Part shown: one piece after another, positions 8,576 to 16,917 of the stretch
Position numbering within the stretch: the stretch's first letter is position 1
Layout: every line of letters begins with the position of its first letter
Source: VXNJ01 sp965249595
Lineage (GTDB): Bacteria > Chloroflexota > UBA11872 > VXNJ01
Direction: 5' to 3'
NCBI GenBank assembly: GCA_965249595.1
Contig: OZ252242.1
Location: 992,001-1,056,000 of the forward strand
Length of the DNA: 64,000 bases
Program-made: the position numbers and the translations under genes
The notes under the pieces: generated by a model
Database searches by the model: none
What the model was told of the DNA's origin: nothing
The model's input: the letters and a program-made list of their open reading frames with translations, nothing else

Positions 8576-9577
8576 ATGCGCGTAGCCATTAATGGCTTTG
8601 GCCGGATTGGCCGTCTCTGTTTCCGATCGCTGCGCGAACGGTATCCCGAGATCGAGATCGTGGCGATCAATGACCTGACTGATCTAAAGCACAATGCCCA
8701 CCTGCTCAAGTACGACACCAACTACGGCCCCTATCCGGGCACGGTCGAGGCCCGTGACGGCAAGCTCGTCGTGGACGGCAAGGACGTGCAGATCTTTTCC
8801 GAGCGCGAGTGGACGAATCTGCCGTGGCGCGAACTCAAGATCGACGCCGTGATTGAAGCCACCGGCGTGGGCACCAAGCGCGCCTTCGCCGAAAAGCATC
8901 TTGCCGCCGGGGCCGACCGGGTAGTTATTTCAGCTCCGTCCGGGGACGCTGACGTGATGGTCGTGCTGGGCGTTAATGACGACCAGTACGACCCCTCCGA
9001 GCACCGCATCATCTCCAACGCCTCATGCACCACTAACGGCCTGGCCCCGGCGGTGAAGGTCGTCCACGATGTATTTGGAATCCGCAAAGGTCAAATGACG
9101 ACCGTCCACGCCTACACATCGTCGCAATCGCTGGTTGACACCGCCACCAGTGACATGCGCGACGCGCGTGCCGCCGGTTTCAATATCGTTCCCGCGGCGA
9201 CCGGGGCGGCCCGGGCAATCGGCCAGGTAATCCCGGAATTGGACGGCCTACTTGATGGCGCTGCCTACCGTGTCCCCACGGCCACTGTCTCGATCGTGGA
9301 ATTTGTCGTCGAGCTGGACCGCGAAACTGACGCCCAGGAGATCAATCAAGCCCTCCGCGATGCCTCCGAAGGCCAGCTGGCCGGAATACTTGCAGTCTCT
9401 GATGAGCCGCTGGTTTCGGCCGATCTGCGCGGCAATGAGAATTCTTCGATCATCGACTCGGCCAGCACGATGGTTGTTGGCGGCAATCTCGCCAAGGTCG
9501 CGGCCTGGTACGACAACGAATGGGGCTACTCTTCGCGGTTAGCCGACGTCGTCGAATTGATCGGGCGCTCGGCCTAG
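8576..9577 (+). CDS. gap: Glyceraldehyde-3-phosphate dehydrogenase
   Basis: The 333-residue enzyme interconverts glyceraldehyde 3-phosphate and 1,3-bisphosphoglycerate in glycolysis. The NAD-binding motif AINGFGRIGR is at residues 4-13. The active-site signature SNASCTTNGLAP places the catalytic cysteine at 151. The C-terminal WYDNEWGYSSRLADVV is intact. It is followed after 63 bp by pgk, so the two consecutive glycolytic genes are probably co-transcribed. A 130-bp gap separates it from yvcK. Confidence 0.97.
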   Translation: MRVAINGFGRIGRLCFRSLRERYPEIEIVAINDLTDLKHNAHLLKYDTNYGPYPGTVEARDGKLVVDGKDVQIFSEREWTNLPWRELKIDAVIEATGVGTKRAFAEKHLAAGADRVVISAPSGDADVMVVLGVNDDQYDPSEHRIISNASCTTNGLAPAVKVVHDVFGIRKGQMTTVHAYTSSQSLVDTATSDMRDARAAGFNIVPAATGAARAIGQVIPELDGLLDGAAYRVPTATVSIVEFVVELDRETDAQEINQALRDASEGQLAGILAVSDEPLVSADLRGNENSSIIDSASTMVVGGNLAKVAAWYDNEWGYSSRLADVVELIGRSA

Positions 9578-9640
9578 AGTCCACCGCATCGACCTTTGGT
9601 GGCCGATGCTCGGGCCTGTCGGCAATCGGTCGAATTCAAC

Positions 9641-10813
9641 ATGCGTGATCTAAGGACAGCCGCGCTGCGGGGCCGGACAGTGCTGGTGCGGGCGGACCTG
9701 AACGTGCCCACCGCCGATGACGGCCGAATCCTTGACGATACCCGCCTGCAGGCGGTTGCTCCAACCCTGCGCTATCTGAGCCAACGGGCCGCCGCGGTGA
9801 TTGTATTGGCGCACTTTAAACGGCCGCGCGGTGCTCCGGATCCGGCCATGTCGCTGGCGCCGTTGGCGCCGCCGCTGGCCAGCGCCTGCGGCATTCCGGT
9901 CACTTTCGCCAGCGACTGTATCGGGCGCCCGGTAGCCGATGCCCTGGGCCGGGCGGCAGAGGGCACTTTGGTTTTGGCCGAAAACGTCCGCTTTCACCCC
10001 GGCGAGACAGCCAACGATGCCGCCTTTGCACGGGCGTTGGCCCAGCCGGGCGATGTATTTGTAAACGACGCATTCGGCGCCAGCCACCGGGCCCATGCCT
10101 CAGTGGTGGGAGTTGCAGATTATCTGCCGGCCTATCCCGGATTCTTGGTTGAAAAGGAAGTTGCCGCCCTCAGCGGAGTTTTGACCGAGCCGCGACGGCC
10201 ACTGGTTGCAATCGTGGGCGGCGCAAAAATCTCGACCAAGCTCAGCGTGCTGCAAAACCTGCTCGGAGAGGTTGACGCCCTGCTCATAGGTGGCGGTATG
10301 GCTGGGAATTTCCTTGCCGCCCGAGGGTTAGATGTCGGCCGGTCGCTGCTCGAACCGAGCATGATCGACGAGACGAGAGAGGTCGTGGCGGCGGCGGCCA
10401 GGCACGGCGTTGAATTGGTTGTCGCCGAGGATGCAGTGGTTGCTCCGGATCCAACCGCCGTTGACAAGGCCCGGATCGTGCCCGCCGATCAGATTCCTAC
10501 GTCGGAGATGATGCTCGACATTGGGCCGGTGACGATTGCCCGGTTCAAACGGGTAGTAGCATCCGCTGGCAGCATCATATGGAACGGCCCAATGGGCATG
10601 AGCGAAGTGACGGCATTTGCCAACGGCACCCGGCAAATTGCCGGGGCCGTTGCCGCGTCCAACGCTATCTCGATCGTGGGTGGCGGCGATTCGGTGGCCG
10701 CCGTAATGGGGCTCGGCCTGTCCGAAAAGTTTGACCATGTCTCGACCGGCGGCGGCGCCTCGTTGGAGGTGCTGGAGGGAAAGACGCTCCCCGGCGTGGC
10801 TATCTTGGGTTAG
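9641..10813 (+). CDS. pgk: Phosphoglycerate kinase
   Basis: The 390-residue enzyme catalyses ATP formation from 1,3-bisphosphoglycerate. The N-terminal substrate-binding motif VLVRADLNVPTADDGRILDDTR is present. ALAHFKRPRG-like (VLAHFKRPRG), NVRFHPGE, VNDAFGASHRAHASVVG, and the nucleotide motifs VGGAKISTKL and WNGPMGMSE follow, then GGGDSVAAV and STGGGASLEVLEG. The open frame extends upstream to 9596, but family alignment supports the ATG at 9641 (MRDLRTAALRG). The ribosome binding site is weak. Confidence 0.95.
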   Translation: MRDLRTAALRGRTVLVRADLNVPTADDGRILDDTRLQAVAPTLRYLSQRAAAVIVLAHFKRPRGAPDPAMSLAPLAPPLASACGIPVTFASDCIGRPVADALGRAAEGTLVLAENVRFHPGETANDAAFARALAQPGDVFVNDAFGASHRAHASVVGVADYLPAYPGFLVEKEVAALSGVLTEPRRPLVAIVGGAKISTKLSVLQNLLGEVDALLIGGGMAGNFLAARGLDVGRSLLEPSMIDETREVVAAAARHGVELVVAEDAVVAPDPTAVDKARIVPADQIPTSEMMLDIGPVTIARFKRVVASAGSIIWNGPMGMSEVTAFANGTRQIAGAVAASNAISIVGGGDSVAAVMGLGLSEKFDHVSTGGGASLEVLEGKTLPGVAILG

Positions 10814-10829
10814 TTACCACCGGCTATTG

Positions 10830-11432
10830 TTAAGCGGCCGCCAGGGCTTCTTCAATCACGGAAACTAAGTCGGCTTTGTCGGTAACGCCGTGAAACGACT
10901 GGACGACCGCCCCGTCGGCGCCGATGACCGCAAATGATGGATGACTGGTTGCGTCGAATCGATTTCGGTATTCACTTAACTCGCCGTCATCGTAATCCAT
11001 GATCAGGACGTGAATCCGGCCGTCGTACTCATCCATGAGCTCCAGCATGATCGGCCTCATCCGAACACAGAAACCGCACCAAACGGCGTCCGTTTTCCAC
11101 AGAACCGGCGATCCGGATGCCAGCACCGCTTCAAATCTCGCCTTGTCAGCGGTGTACCGGGCCCTAACCGAGTCGTCGTCGTTTGCATCAAAAGGATCCG
11201 GCACGGCGATCCCGTCGAGGAGCCCGCTAGCCGTCGCGACAGCATCGCTGTCATCGCTGACCGCCTTGGGCTCGACGGCAGATTGGGTCGCCGATGTCGC
11301 GGCCGCCGGGATCGGGGTGGCCGGCTCTGGGTCGTCGCCGCAAGCCGCCAGGAAAATGCCGACGGTGATTCCAGCCAACATTACCAGCAGAAACTTGGCC
11401 GGGTTGCGGAAGAAATCTAAGCTTGTCGGCAT
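10830..11432 (-). CDS. Thioredoxin-fold lipoprotein (CxxC)
   Basis: A 200-residue exported protein. The signal peptide ends in the lipobox FLAAC, with lipidated Cys31, followed by CGDDPEP and an Ala/Thr/Pro linker to about residue 70. The C-terminal domain has VLWKTDAVWCGFCVRMRP with the redox pair Cys119 and Cys122, then the HPSFAVIGADGAVVQSFHG strand pair and cis-Pro position of the thioredoxin fold. An AAGGG sequence precedes the ATG. It is a paralogue of the gene at 11936; the catalytic domains are nearly identical, so this is a tandem duplication. Its role is probably thiol exchange or thiol-dependent assembly outside the membrane. Confidence 0.85.
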   Translation of the reverse strand: MPTSLDFFRNPAKFLLVMLAGITVGIFLAACGDDPEPATPIPAAATSATQSAVEPKAVSDDSDAVATASGLLDGIAVPDPFDANDDDSVRARYTADKARFEAVLASGSPVLWKTDAVWCGFCVRMRPIMLELMDEYDGRIHVLIMDYDDGELSEYRNRFDATSHPSFAVIGADGAVVQSFHGVTDKADLVSVIEEALAAA

Positions 11433-11935
11433 GCTGACCCTTGGATTAAGTGTGGGCCAATATTGGCCGTAACGACGCTCTTCAAATTAGTCGTTCAACT
11501 ATAAGTCCCGAACGCCGATTCAATTGGCGGTGAACCTGTAGTGCAGGCGCTGCGGTAAGTGCGAGCCCTACCTTTGTTGCCGGATCTACTCGACTCGATT
11601 GCGCAATTGGTTTCGGTTCTCTGTTGGTCTTACCAGACGACTGGCACAAAGTGTGGGATCGGGTCGTGAGCCAATCTGTGAGAGCGGATCATCGGCGGGT
11701 ACCGCCGGACCGGTTATTGACCACGTCCAACAGGACCGTTCCCGATTCGCTGGATCTGTTCGACGAATCCAGCTAGCGGCCGATAGCACTCCAGCCCGCC
11801 CGAACAGCGCCGCCGCCATGAGGGCAATGGCTGGGACTGCCATCGGGGCTCCCCGATGGTCGGCCAAAAACCGCCGCCGCGATTTGGCCCAACTTGGCAT
11901 TTCGATTGCGTGTTTTCTATTGCCGTTTGAAGTGG
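11433..11935. other. Gap between the thioredoxin-lipoprotein paralogues
   Basis: About 500 bp. A minus-strand ORF of 117 codons (11586-11939) fills much of it. It overlaps the end of the downstream paralogue by a few bases and resembles no family that I recognise. Its composition (short Ser/Arg-rich runs with one hydrophobic patch) does not look like the neighbours. It could be the decayed remainder of the duplicated unit. I see no RNA gene or terminator in it. Confidence 0.4.
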
Positions 11936-12862
11936 TCAAGCGGCCGCCAGGACTTCTTCAATCGCGGTTACCAAATCGGCCTTGGCGGTAACGCCCTGAA
12001 ACGAGCGAACCACTGCCCCGTCGGCACCGATTACGGCAAATGACGGGTGGTTGGTGGCGTTTAATCGACGTCGGTATTCACTTAACTCGCCATCGTCGTA
12101 ATCCATGATCAGGACGTGGATCCGACCTTCGTATTCGTCCATAAGTTGGAGAACGACGGGCCGCATTTGAACGCAAAAGTGACACCAAATGGCGTCCGTT
12201 TTCCATAGCACCGGCGATCCAGACGCCAGCACCGCTTCGAATCTTGCTTTGTCAGCCGCGTAACGGGCAATGACCGACGCGTCATCGTTTGCTTCGAAAC
12301 GATCCGGAACCGCGATTCCGTCGAGCGGACCGCTCGATGTCGCAATGCCAGCGCCGTCATCAACCATGGCCTTCGTTTCACCACCGGCCTCGGCATCGCC
12401 GTCATCGACCATTGCCTCGGTTTCGCCACCGGCCGCGCCAGCGCCGTCATCAACCATGGCCTTCGTTTCACCACCGGCCTCGGCATCATCATCATCGACC
12501 ATGGCCTTCGTTTCACCACCGGCCTCGGAATCATCATCATCGACCATTGCCTCGGTTTCGCCACCGGCCGCGCCAGCGCCGTCATCAACCATGGCCTTCG
12601 TTTCACCACCGGCCTCGGCATCATCATCATCGACCATTGCCTCGGTTTCGCCGATCGGTGCGGCTATTGGAAGTGAATCGTCGGTCGGCAGATCGGTAGT
12701 TTGGGCGGCGGAGGTCTCGACTGCCGCTACCTTTGTCGGAGTTGGTGTGCTCGGCTCTGGGTCGTCCCCGCACGCGGCGAACAAAGCGGCAAAGATTAGG
12801 GCGGACAGAACGAATAGAAGAAGCCTGCCCCTTGCAGTTAAAAATGCAATAGTTATCGGCAT
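11936..12862 (-). CDS. Thioredoxin-fold lipoprotein with acidic tandem repeats
   Basis: The 308-residue paralogue of the gene at 10830. The start is the ATG at 12862, with AAGGA 6 bases upstream and a signal peptide whose lipobox LFAAC ends at Cys31. Between the membrane anchor and the redox domain lie seven tandem 15-residue repeats (residues 71-172) of consensus GET(E/K)AMVDDDDAEAG. The thioredoxin domain follows, with WCHFC (Cys227 and Cys230) and HPSFAVIGADGAVVRSF. The repeats lengthen the linker by about 100 residues relative to the paralogue and are strongly acidic. They may act as a spacer from the membrane or bind cations; neither is shown by the sequence. Confidence 0.85.
   Translation of the reverse strand: MPITIAFLTARGRLLLFVLSALIFAALFAACGDDPEPSTPTPTKVAAVETSAAQTTDLPTDDSLPIAAPIGETEAMVDDDDAEAGGETKAMVDDGAGAAGGETEAMVDDDDSEAGGETKAMVDDDDAEAGGETKAMVDDGAGAAGGETEAMVDDGDAEAGGETKAMVDDGAGIATSSGPLDGIAVPDRFEANDDASVIARYAADKARFEAVLASGSPVLWKTDAIWCHFCVQMRPVVLQLMDEYEGRIHVLIMDYDDGELSEYRRRLNATNHPSFAVIGADGAVVRSFQGVTAKADLVTAIEEVLAAA
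12347..12652 (-). repeat. 45-bp coding tandem repeat, about 6.8 copies
   Basis: In-frame minisatellite inside the lipoprotein gene. Six full copies and one 36-bp partial copy alternate two variants, one coding AMVDDDDAEAG and one AMVDDGAGAAG. Copy-to-copy DNA identity is very high, which indicates recent expansion, and copy number may vary between strains. Long His/Arg-rich ORFs on the opposite strand are only reflections of the repeat. Confidence 0.9.
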
Positions 12863-13429
12863 TTTGATCCTTGATTGGATGGTGAACCTACGCGGACCAG
12901 ACTGCGAATTTTTGAATGATAGTTTTCGAAAAAGGGATCGAAAACTAGTCATAAACCGCAGACAGAACCAGCATCCCTTGGCATCCAACCAACCGGTTCT
13001 CAAAGCGAGACCGATGGCTGGCTGTTCGTTCTAAAAAGTTCGTGCTACCAATTATCGGGAAGCTGCGACGCCATCATTCTCGGGTCCATCGTTGCAGCGG
13101 GCGCAAAGGAGTCCAGATCACAACTTCAGTCTCACAGCGAATAGCTCGTGCAGCGGCATATCGGAATAGAACTTCCGCTTGGTTGTATCGACGCACTGGC
13201 GCGGAGGTCACCCGGCCAACGGCGAAGGATCCGGCGTCAATCAACCGCATCGAATTCGTCTCGTGACACTGCCACAGGCCATGCTTGTTCCACCCGTGCT
13301 GGACTCCGCGGCTTTTTCGCCCTTGGACGTGCGCTCCCAGAGAGAGGCCATCAGGAGGGGATATGAGGGAAGAAGCCGCACGTGGGTTCTATCTCGGATC
13401 CCGCGCGCCATTCAGGGGCGGGCGGGTGT
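12863..13429. other. Gene-poor stretch upstream of the transposase remnant
   Basis: No ORF here resembles a known family, and the codon pattern does not look coding. The sequence contains short A+T-richer patches upstream of the lipoprotein start near 12870-12960, which may hold its promoter. I see no tRNA, terminator or direct repeat. Confidence 0.4.
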
Positions 13430-13430
13430 A

Positions 13431-13600
13431 GGTCCGAGACGGGGCCAACGCCCCTGTACCTTTAGGTAGCTTCATCTGACTAAGCAATTGGGCATGCGCG
13501 ATGCTCTGCTCAGCCTGGATGAAGTCAAGGTCAGCGGCCGGGAGTAACCAATCGCCCCTTGTGTCTTTTGAGCACCGTGGGGGGGACCCGTGCCCCGGTG
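13431..13600 (+). ncRNA. Candidate structured RNA upstream of the IS110-type transposase (possible bridge RNA)
   Basis: Two local structures can be drawn by eye. A short hairpin GGGGC-CAAC-GCCCC lies at 13441-13454. A long interrupted hairpin lies at 13470-13524: CTTCATC pairs with GATGAAG, CTAAGCA with TGCTCAG (one mismatch), and GGGCAT with ATGCTC around a GCGCG loop, with small internal loops between. It lies 200 bp before the transposase start. IS110-group elements are known to encode a bridge RNA in the non-coding end upstream of the transposase. Location and internal-loop architecture fit that, but the boundaries and the role are inference. Confidence 0.35.
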
Positions 13601-14993
13601 CAGCTGGCCGCGGCAGATGCCCCGTGGAGAGTTTGCGTCTTAGAACGCCGGTACAGGGATTGGCAGGTGTCGTGGCGGACCTTCAATGCGATCAATACCA
13701 TCGCGCACCACACATGGGGAAGGACCGTGAAAGAACACACTTCCTGGTACGCCGGATCGAGAAGGGCCATCGCCGAGCACCAGGTCTGCATCATCGACGC
13801 TGACGGCAACGAACATGGTCAGCGTAATTTCCCGCATCGTGGATCCGGATTGGCGGCCATGGCCGCCTGGATCCTGTCCCGCACCGGAACCGACCCCGAA
13901 GATATCGCCATCGCCATTGAGGTGCCGCATGGACCGGTGGTCGAGAGCCTGCTCGATCGCGGGTTTAAAGTGCATGCCATCAACCCCAAGCAACTCGATC
14001 GCTTCCGTGATCGCTTCTTCCCAGCCGGCGCCAAGGACGACCGCCGCGATGCCAGGGTCCTGGCCGATGCCCTGCGCACCGATCCGCAGGTGCTGCGGCA
14101 GCTGGCATCGCCAGATCCCTTGACCGTGGAGCTAAGAGAGTTCTCACGTTTGGCTTCAGGAGCTCACCAAGGAGCGCACCCGCCTTAGCAACCGGGTGCG
14201 ACAACAACTCTGGCGCTACTATCCGCAGGTCCTGGAGATCAGCAACAACGTCACCGAGCCATGGATCCTGGATCTGTGGCAGATGGCTCCCACACCGGAG
14301 AGGGGGCGGCGATTGAGTCGAGGCCGGGTAACCCGGTTGCTAAAACGCCATCGCATCCGTCGCATTGATGCGACAGGCGTGCTCTCGATGCTGCGCCAGG
14401 AAGCGATAAAGGTGTCTCCGGGCACAACCGAGGCTGCCGTCGCGACGATCACCCTGGTCGCCGAACGTCTAAAGCTCATCCAGCGTCAACTGCTCGAGGT
14501 CAACACCCAGATCGACCGCTTAACCGATGCCATCGCCAACGATGCACTGGGTGAGAGCGGGCAGCGCGACGTGGCCATCCTCTCATCTCTTCCCGGAGTC
14601 GGAAGGACGGTCCTCGCCACACTGCTCACCGAGGCGCATGATCCTCTTATGCGGAGAGACTATCGCGCCCTGCGCTCATTATGCGGAGTTGCGCCGATAA
14701 CCAAGCGATCGGGCAAGAGCATGATCGTTGTCCGACGCCATGCCGTCCATCGTCGACTCGCCAATGCCATGTACCACTGGGCCCGGGTGGCGGTTCAGCA
14801 TGATCCGGTCAGCCGACGCAAATACGACGCATTACGCCTTCGAGGCCATCGGCATGCAAGGGCGTTGCGATCGGTAGCTGACCGTTTGTTGGCGGTGGTC
14901 TGCGCTATGCTGCGTAACCAGACCCTTTATCAGCCAGAACTGCTCCGGAGTGATGCCGCAGCGGCTTGACAAATGGTAGAGAGTCCCCCCCGC
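13577..14993 (+). mobile_element. IS110/IS1111-family insertion sequence, defective
   Basis: The element is defined by the transposase remnant plus an 11-bp imperfect inverted repeat: GTGGGGGGGAC at 13577-13587 and GTCCCCCCCGC at 14983-14993, with 10 of 11 positions matching. IS1111-type elements have such subterminal repeats outside the coding region, so the true ends probably lie somewhat further out on each side. No target-site duplication is expected for this family. The exact ends are therefore not determined. Confidence 0.5.
13727..14969 (+). pseudogene. IS110-family transposase, frameshifted
   Basis: The 5' part, from the GTG at 13727, encodes the DEDD RuvC-like domain (EHQVCIIDADGNE, IAIEVPHGPVVESLL, AKDDRRDARVLADAL). 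The 3' part, in another frame (14196-14969), encodes the Transposase_20 domain (AILSSLPGVGRTVLATLL, LRSLCGVAPITKRSGKS). The frames join near 14150: reading QELTKERTRLSNRVRQQLW requires skipping one base after TTGGCT. The first catalytic Asp expected in a YAGIDWA-like motif is also replaced, since the sequence reads YAGSRRAIAEH, perhaps through compensating indels. With both lesions the protein should be inactive. Assembly error is possible for the single-base shift. Confidence 0.85.
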
Positions 14994-15126
14994 AATGGTG
15001 TAAGCGGGTTTGGTTTGCGTAATGCGGTCGAGACGTTGCTGGCGATAGAAATTGTGGGTAGATCCTTTGGGTTCAGAGGAGTCGCCCAAGACTCATCCGT
15101 AAATATGTTGGTAGTCTCTGGCAGCG

Positions 15127-15915
15127 ATGAACTTTAAAACGTACGGAACCTCGGGTGACCAGGTGGTCCTTCTCCACGGAGGGCCAGGCGCCCCCGGCCT
15201 TGCCACGCTCGCTCGCGGACTCAGTGATTCGTTTCTCGTGCTCGAGCCCTATCAGCGGCCCAGCGGCGATGTCCCGTTGTCAGTGGCCTTGCATGTCGCC
15301 GACTTGGACCACTTCCTCACTGAGCACTACGCCACCTCTCGCCCAGTCCTGATCGGCCATTCCTGGGGTGCAATGCTGGCCTTGGCTTATGCATCGGCCT
15401 ATCCCGACCACACCCAGGGGTTGGTCCTCGTCGGGTGTGGCACGTTCGACTCCGAGTCACGTAACGTATTGCAAGCGACCGAGAAGTCGCGCCTTGGCGA
15501 GGAGACCCTTGCGACCGTGTCCCGTCTTGCCCAAGAGGTGGGAGACCGCGACGTTCGCCTTGCCCGAAGTCATGAATTGACGCGGCATGTTGAGTCTTGG
15601 GACCTGGCGGAACCGGAAGTCATTGCCGGCGTGGACGCTCGATCTAATCGAGAAACGTGGGACGACATGATGCGGTTGCAGGCTGAAGGCGTATACCCTG
15701 GTGCGTTCTCGGCAATCTCGGAGCCCGTCCTAATGTTGCACGGCCACTACGATCCTCACCCCGGTCCCATGATCCGCGATTGCTTGCGAGAGTATCTGCC
15801 GCAGCTTGAGTACAGGGGATGGGGAGAGTGCGGCCACCTCCCTTGGCTCGAACGGGCCGTAAGACTGGACTTCTTTGAGGTGCTCAAGAGTTGGTTGATG
15901 AGATCGTTCGCCTGA
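15127..15915 (+). CDS. Alpha/beta hydrolase (proline iminopeptidase-like)
   Basis: The 262-residue protein has an alpha/beta-hydrolase fold. The oxyanion motif LLHGGPGAPG is at residues 15-24, and the nucleophile elbow GHSWGAM has Ser79. The acid is probably Asp209 (LHGHYDPHPG), and the catalytic His237 lies in ECGHLPW. The HGGPG motif suggests a relation to proline iminopeptidases and epoxide-hydrolase-like enzymes, but the substrate is unknown. It follows the defective IS and has no partner gene, so it may have arrived with the accessory region. Confidence 0.8.
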   Translation: MNFKTYGTSGDQVVLLHGGPGAPGLATLARGLSDSFLVLEPYQRPSGDVPLSVALHVADLDHFLTEHYATSRPVLIGHSWGAMLALAYASAYPDHTQGLVLVGCGTFDSESRNVLQATEKSRLGEETLATVSRLAQEVGDRDVRLARSHELTRHVESWDLAEPEVIAGVDARSNRETWDDMMRLQAEGVYPGAFSAISEPVLMLHGHYDPHPGPMIRDCLREYLPQLEYRGWGECGHLPWLERAVRLDFFEVLKSWLMRSFA

Positions 15916-15930
15916 TGCAACAGAACGCCC

Positions 15931-16055
15931 GGTTCAAATCCTTCTCCCGTAGAAGCCCAAGGCGATGAGAAGGCGGGAAACCGCTAAAAACTGGCAGGGT
16001 GAGACTGCCCAACATCGCCTATAGAACCAATCAGAATCTCGATACGTAAGGTTCT
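15931..16055. ncRNA. Unassigned structured RNA candidate
   Basis: A dense set of perfect stems fits in 125 bases. CTTCT/AGAAG lies at 15941-15955. An 8-bp stem AGGCGATG/CATCGCCT (15960-15967 with 16013-16020) encloses two hairpins: GGCGG-GAAA-CCGCT (15972-15985, a GNRA tetraloop with one G-U pair) and GGCAG-GGTGAGA-CTGCC (15993-16009). AGAACC/GGTTCT follows (16023-16028 with 16050-16055), and GGTTC at 15931-15935 could pair alternatively with GAACC. This is a three-way junction with a tetraloop, as in riboswitches, introns or small RNAs. I do not recognise the family. The strand is undetermined because most stems read on both strands, although the GAAA tetraloop favours plus. Confidence 0.45.
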
Positions 16056-16073
16056 TGAGCCTGTTTAGCTGGG

Positions 16074-16146
16074 TGGACCCAATCGGACTCGAACCGACGG
16101 CCTCCTCAATGCCATTGAGGCGCTCTTCCAGCTGAGCTATGGGCCC
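16074..16146 (-). tRNA. tRNA-Ala (GGC)
   Basis: The minus strand folds into a standard cloverleaf. The acceptor GGGCCCA pairs with TGGGTCC (one G-U), and the D arm is GCTC/GAGC. The anticodon stem CCTCA/TGAGG closes the loop ATGGCAT, giving anticodon GGC, and the T arm has GGTTCGAGTCC. The discriminator is A. The CCA is not encoded (ACCC follows), unlike the other tRNAs in the window. Confidence 0.95.
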
Positions 16147-16258
16147 GCCGGATTTTAAAAGGTAAAAGGGTATTCATCCGCGTGGCGCCCGGCGGAACGT
16201 AACCCCATAATCTGGGTGTGCTCGGAATTGGCATGCTGCCCAATGTCGGGAGACGCGA

Positions 16259-16510
16259 GTGGCAAATAGCAGGATCACCAAACCGTTCTATTGGGTTGGC
16301 GGGATATTGCTGGCAATCGGAATCGTAGTCTTGGGCGGTGCCAGCATTTTTGGAACAGTCCAAGCTTTCACTTCCGACCCTGACATTCCGGCGGTTATCT
16401 CGATCGCCGTTGTGGCGGTTGCCATCGGGTTTGCACTTCTGTTAGCGGCCCTGATCGTCGAGCGGTTGTCTGGGCGCCAAAAAAATGACTTTGAGGAGCG
16501 AGAGAATTGA
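16259..16510 (+). CDS. Small membrane protein with two helices
   Basis: An 83-residue protein. Two hydrophobic segments (about residues 12-35 and 46-70) are separated by a short polar loop, with a charged C-terminus (RLSGRQKNDFEEREN). It starts at a GTG. Its TGA overlaps the TTG start of the next gene (UPF0145), so the two are likely translated together. I do not recognise a family, and its function is unknown. Confidence 0.6.
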   Translation: MANSRITKPFYWVGGILLAIGIVVLGGASIFGTVQAFTSDPDIPAVISIAVVAVAIGFALLLAALIVERLSGRQKNDFEEREN

Positions 16511-16821
16511 TAATCTCCACCACTGACCATGTAGCCGGCCGCGCAACGGTCGAAACCATCGGTCTCGTACGCGGAAGCACCGTCAGGGCCCGCAATGTTG
16601 GCCGCGACATCGTTGCCGGACTGCGCAACATCGTCGGCGGAGAGGTTACTGAGTACACGAAACTGATGGCCGACGCGCGTGAACAGGCAATTGCACGGAT
16701 GGTGGCCGAAGCAGAGGGCCTTGGTGCCGACGCCGTTGTCAGCACCCGCTTAATTACAGCATCGGTGGCTCAAGGGTCGGCCGAAATCGTGGCCTACGGA
16801 ACGGCAGTGCGGCTCGGATAG
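16507..16821 (+). CDS. UPF0145 (YbjQ-like) heavy-metal-binding-fold family protein
   Basis: The 104-residue protein matches the YbjQ/UPF0145 family: the N-terminal IISTTDHVAGRATVETIGLVRGSTVRARN, the central DIVAGLRNIVGGEVTEYTKLMADAREQAIARMVAEAEGLGA, and the terminal DAVVSTRL and EIVAYGTAV. The structural family forms pentameric assemblies, and no firm function is known. The TTG start overlaps the TGA of the upstream membrane-protein gene, so the pair probably forms a two-gene unit. Confidence 0.85.
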   Translation: MIISTTDHVAGRATVETIGLVRGSTVRARNVGRDIVAGLRNIVGGEVTEYTKLMADAREQAIARMVAEAEGLGADAVVSTRLITASVAQGSAEIVAYGTAVRLG

Positions 16822-16917
16822 GGGCAACGCCCGCGAGGGATCACCGCTCTGCCGCCCTCGCCCCCACTAACGTGAATACCATATGTGGCCCAACCCGCCC
16901 GAAGTGAGAAATCTTCA

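Noticed and set aside
11586..11939. 117-codon ORF between the two thioredoxin lipoproteins
   Set aside because: No family resemblance and no ribosome binding site; composition differs from neighbouring genes.
12347..12652. Regularly spaced repeats resembling a CRISPR array
   Set aside because: The units are contiguous, without unique spacers, and are translated in frame.
12109..12699. Long His/Arg-rich and Arg/Met-rich ORFs over the 45-bp repeat on other frames
   Set aside because: They are frame reflections of the repeat in the lipoprotein gene, which has a signal peptide, ribosome binding site and conserved domain.
15925..15955. A T-arm-like stretch, GGTTCAAATCC, that might mark a tRNA
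   Set aside because: The flanking bases do not form a T stem (CCCGG versus CCTTC), and no acceptor or anticodon arm is present.
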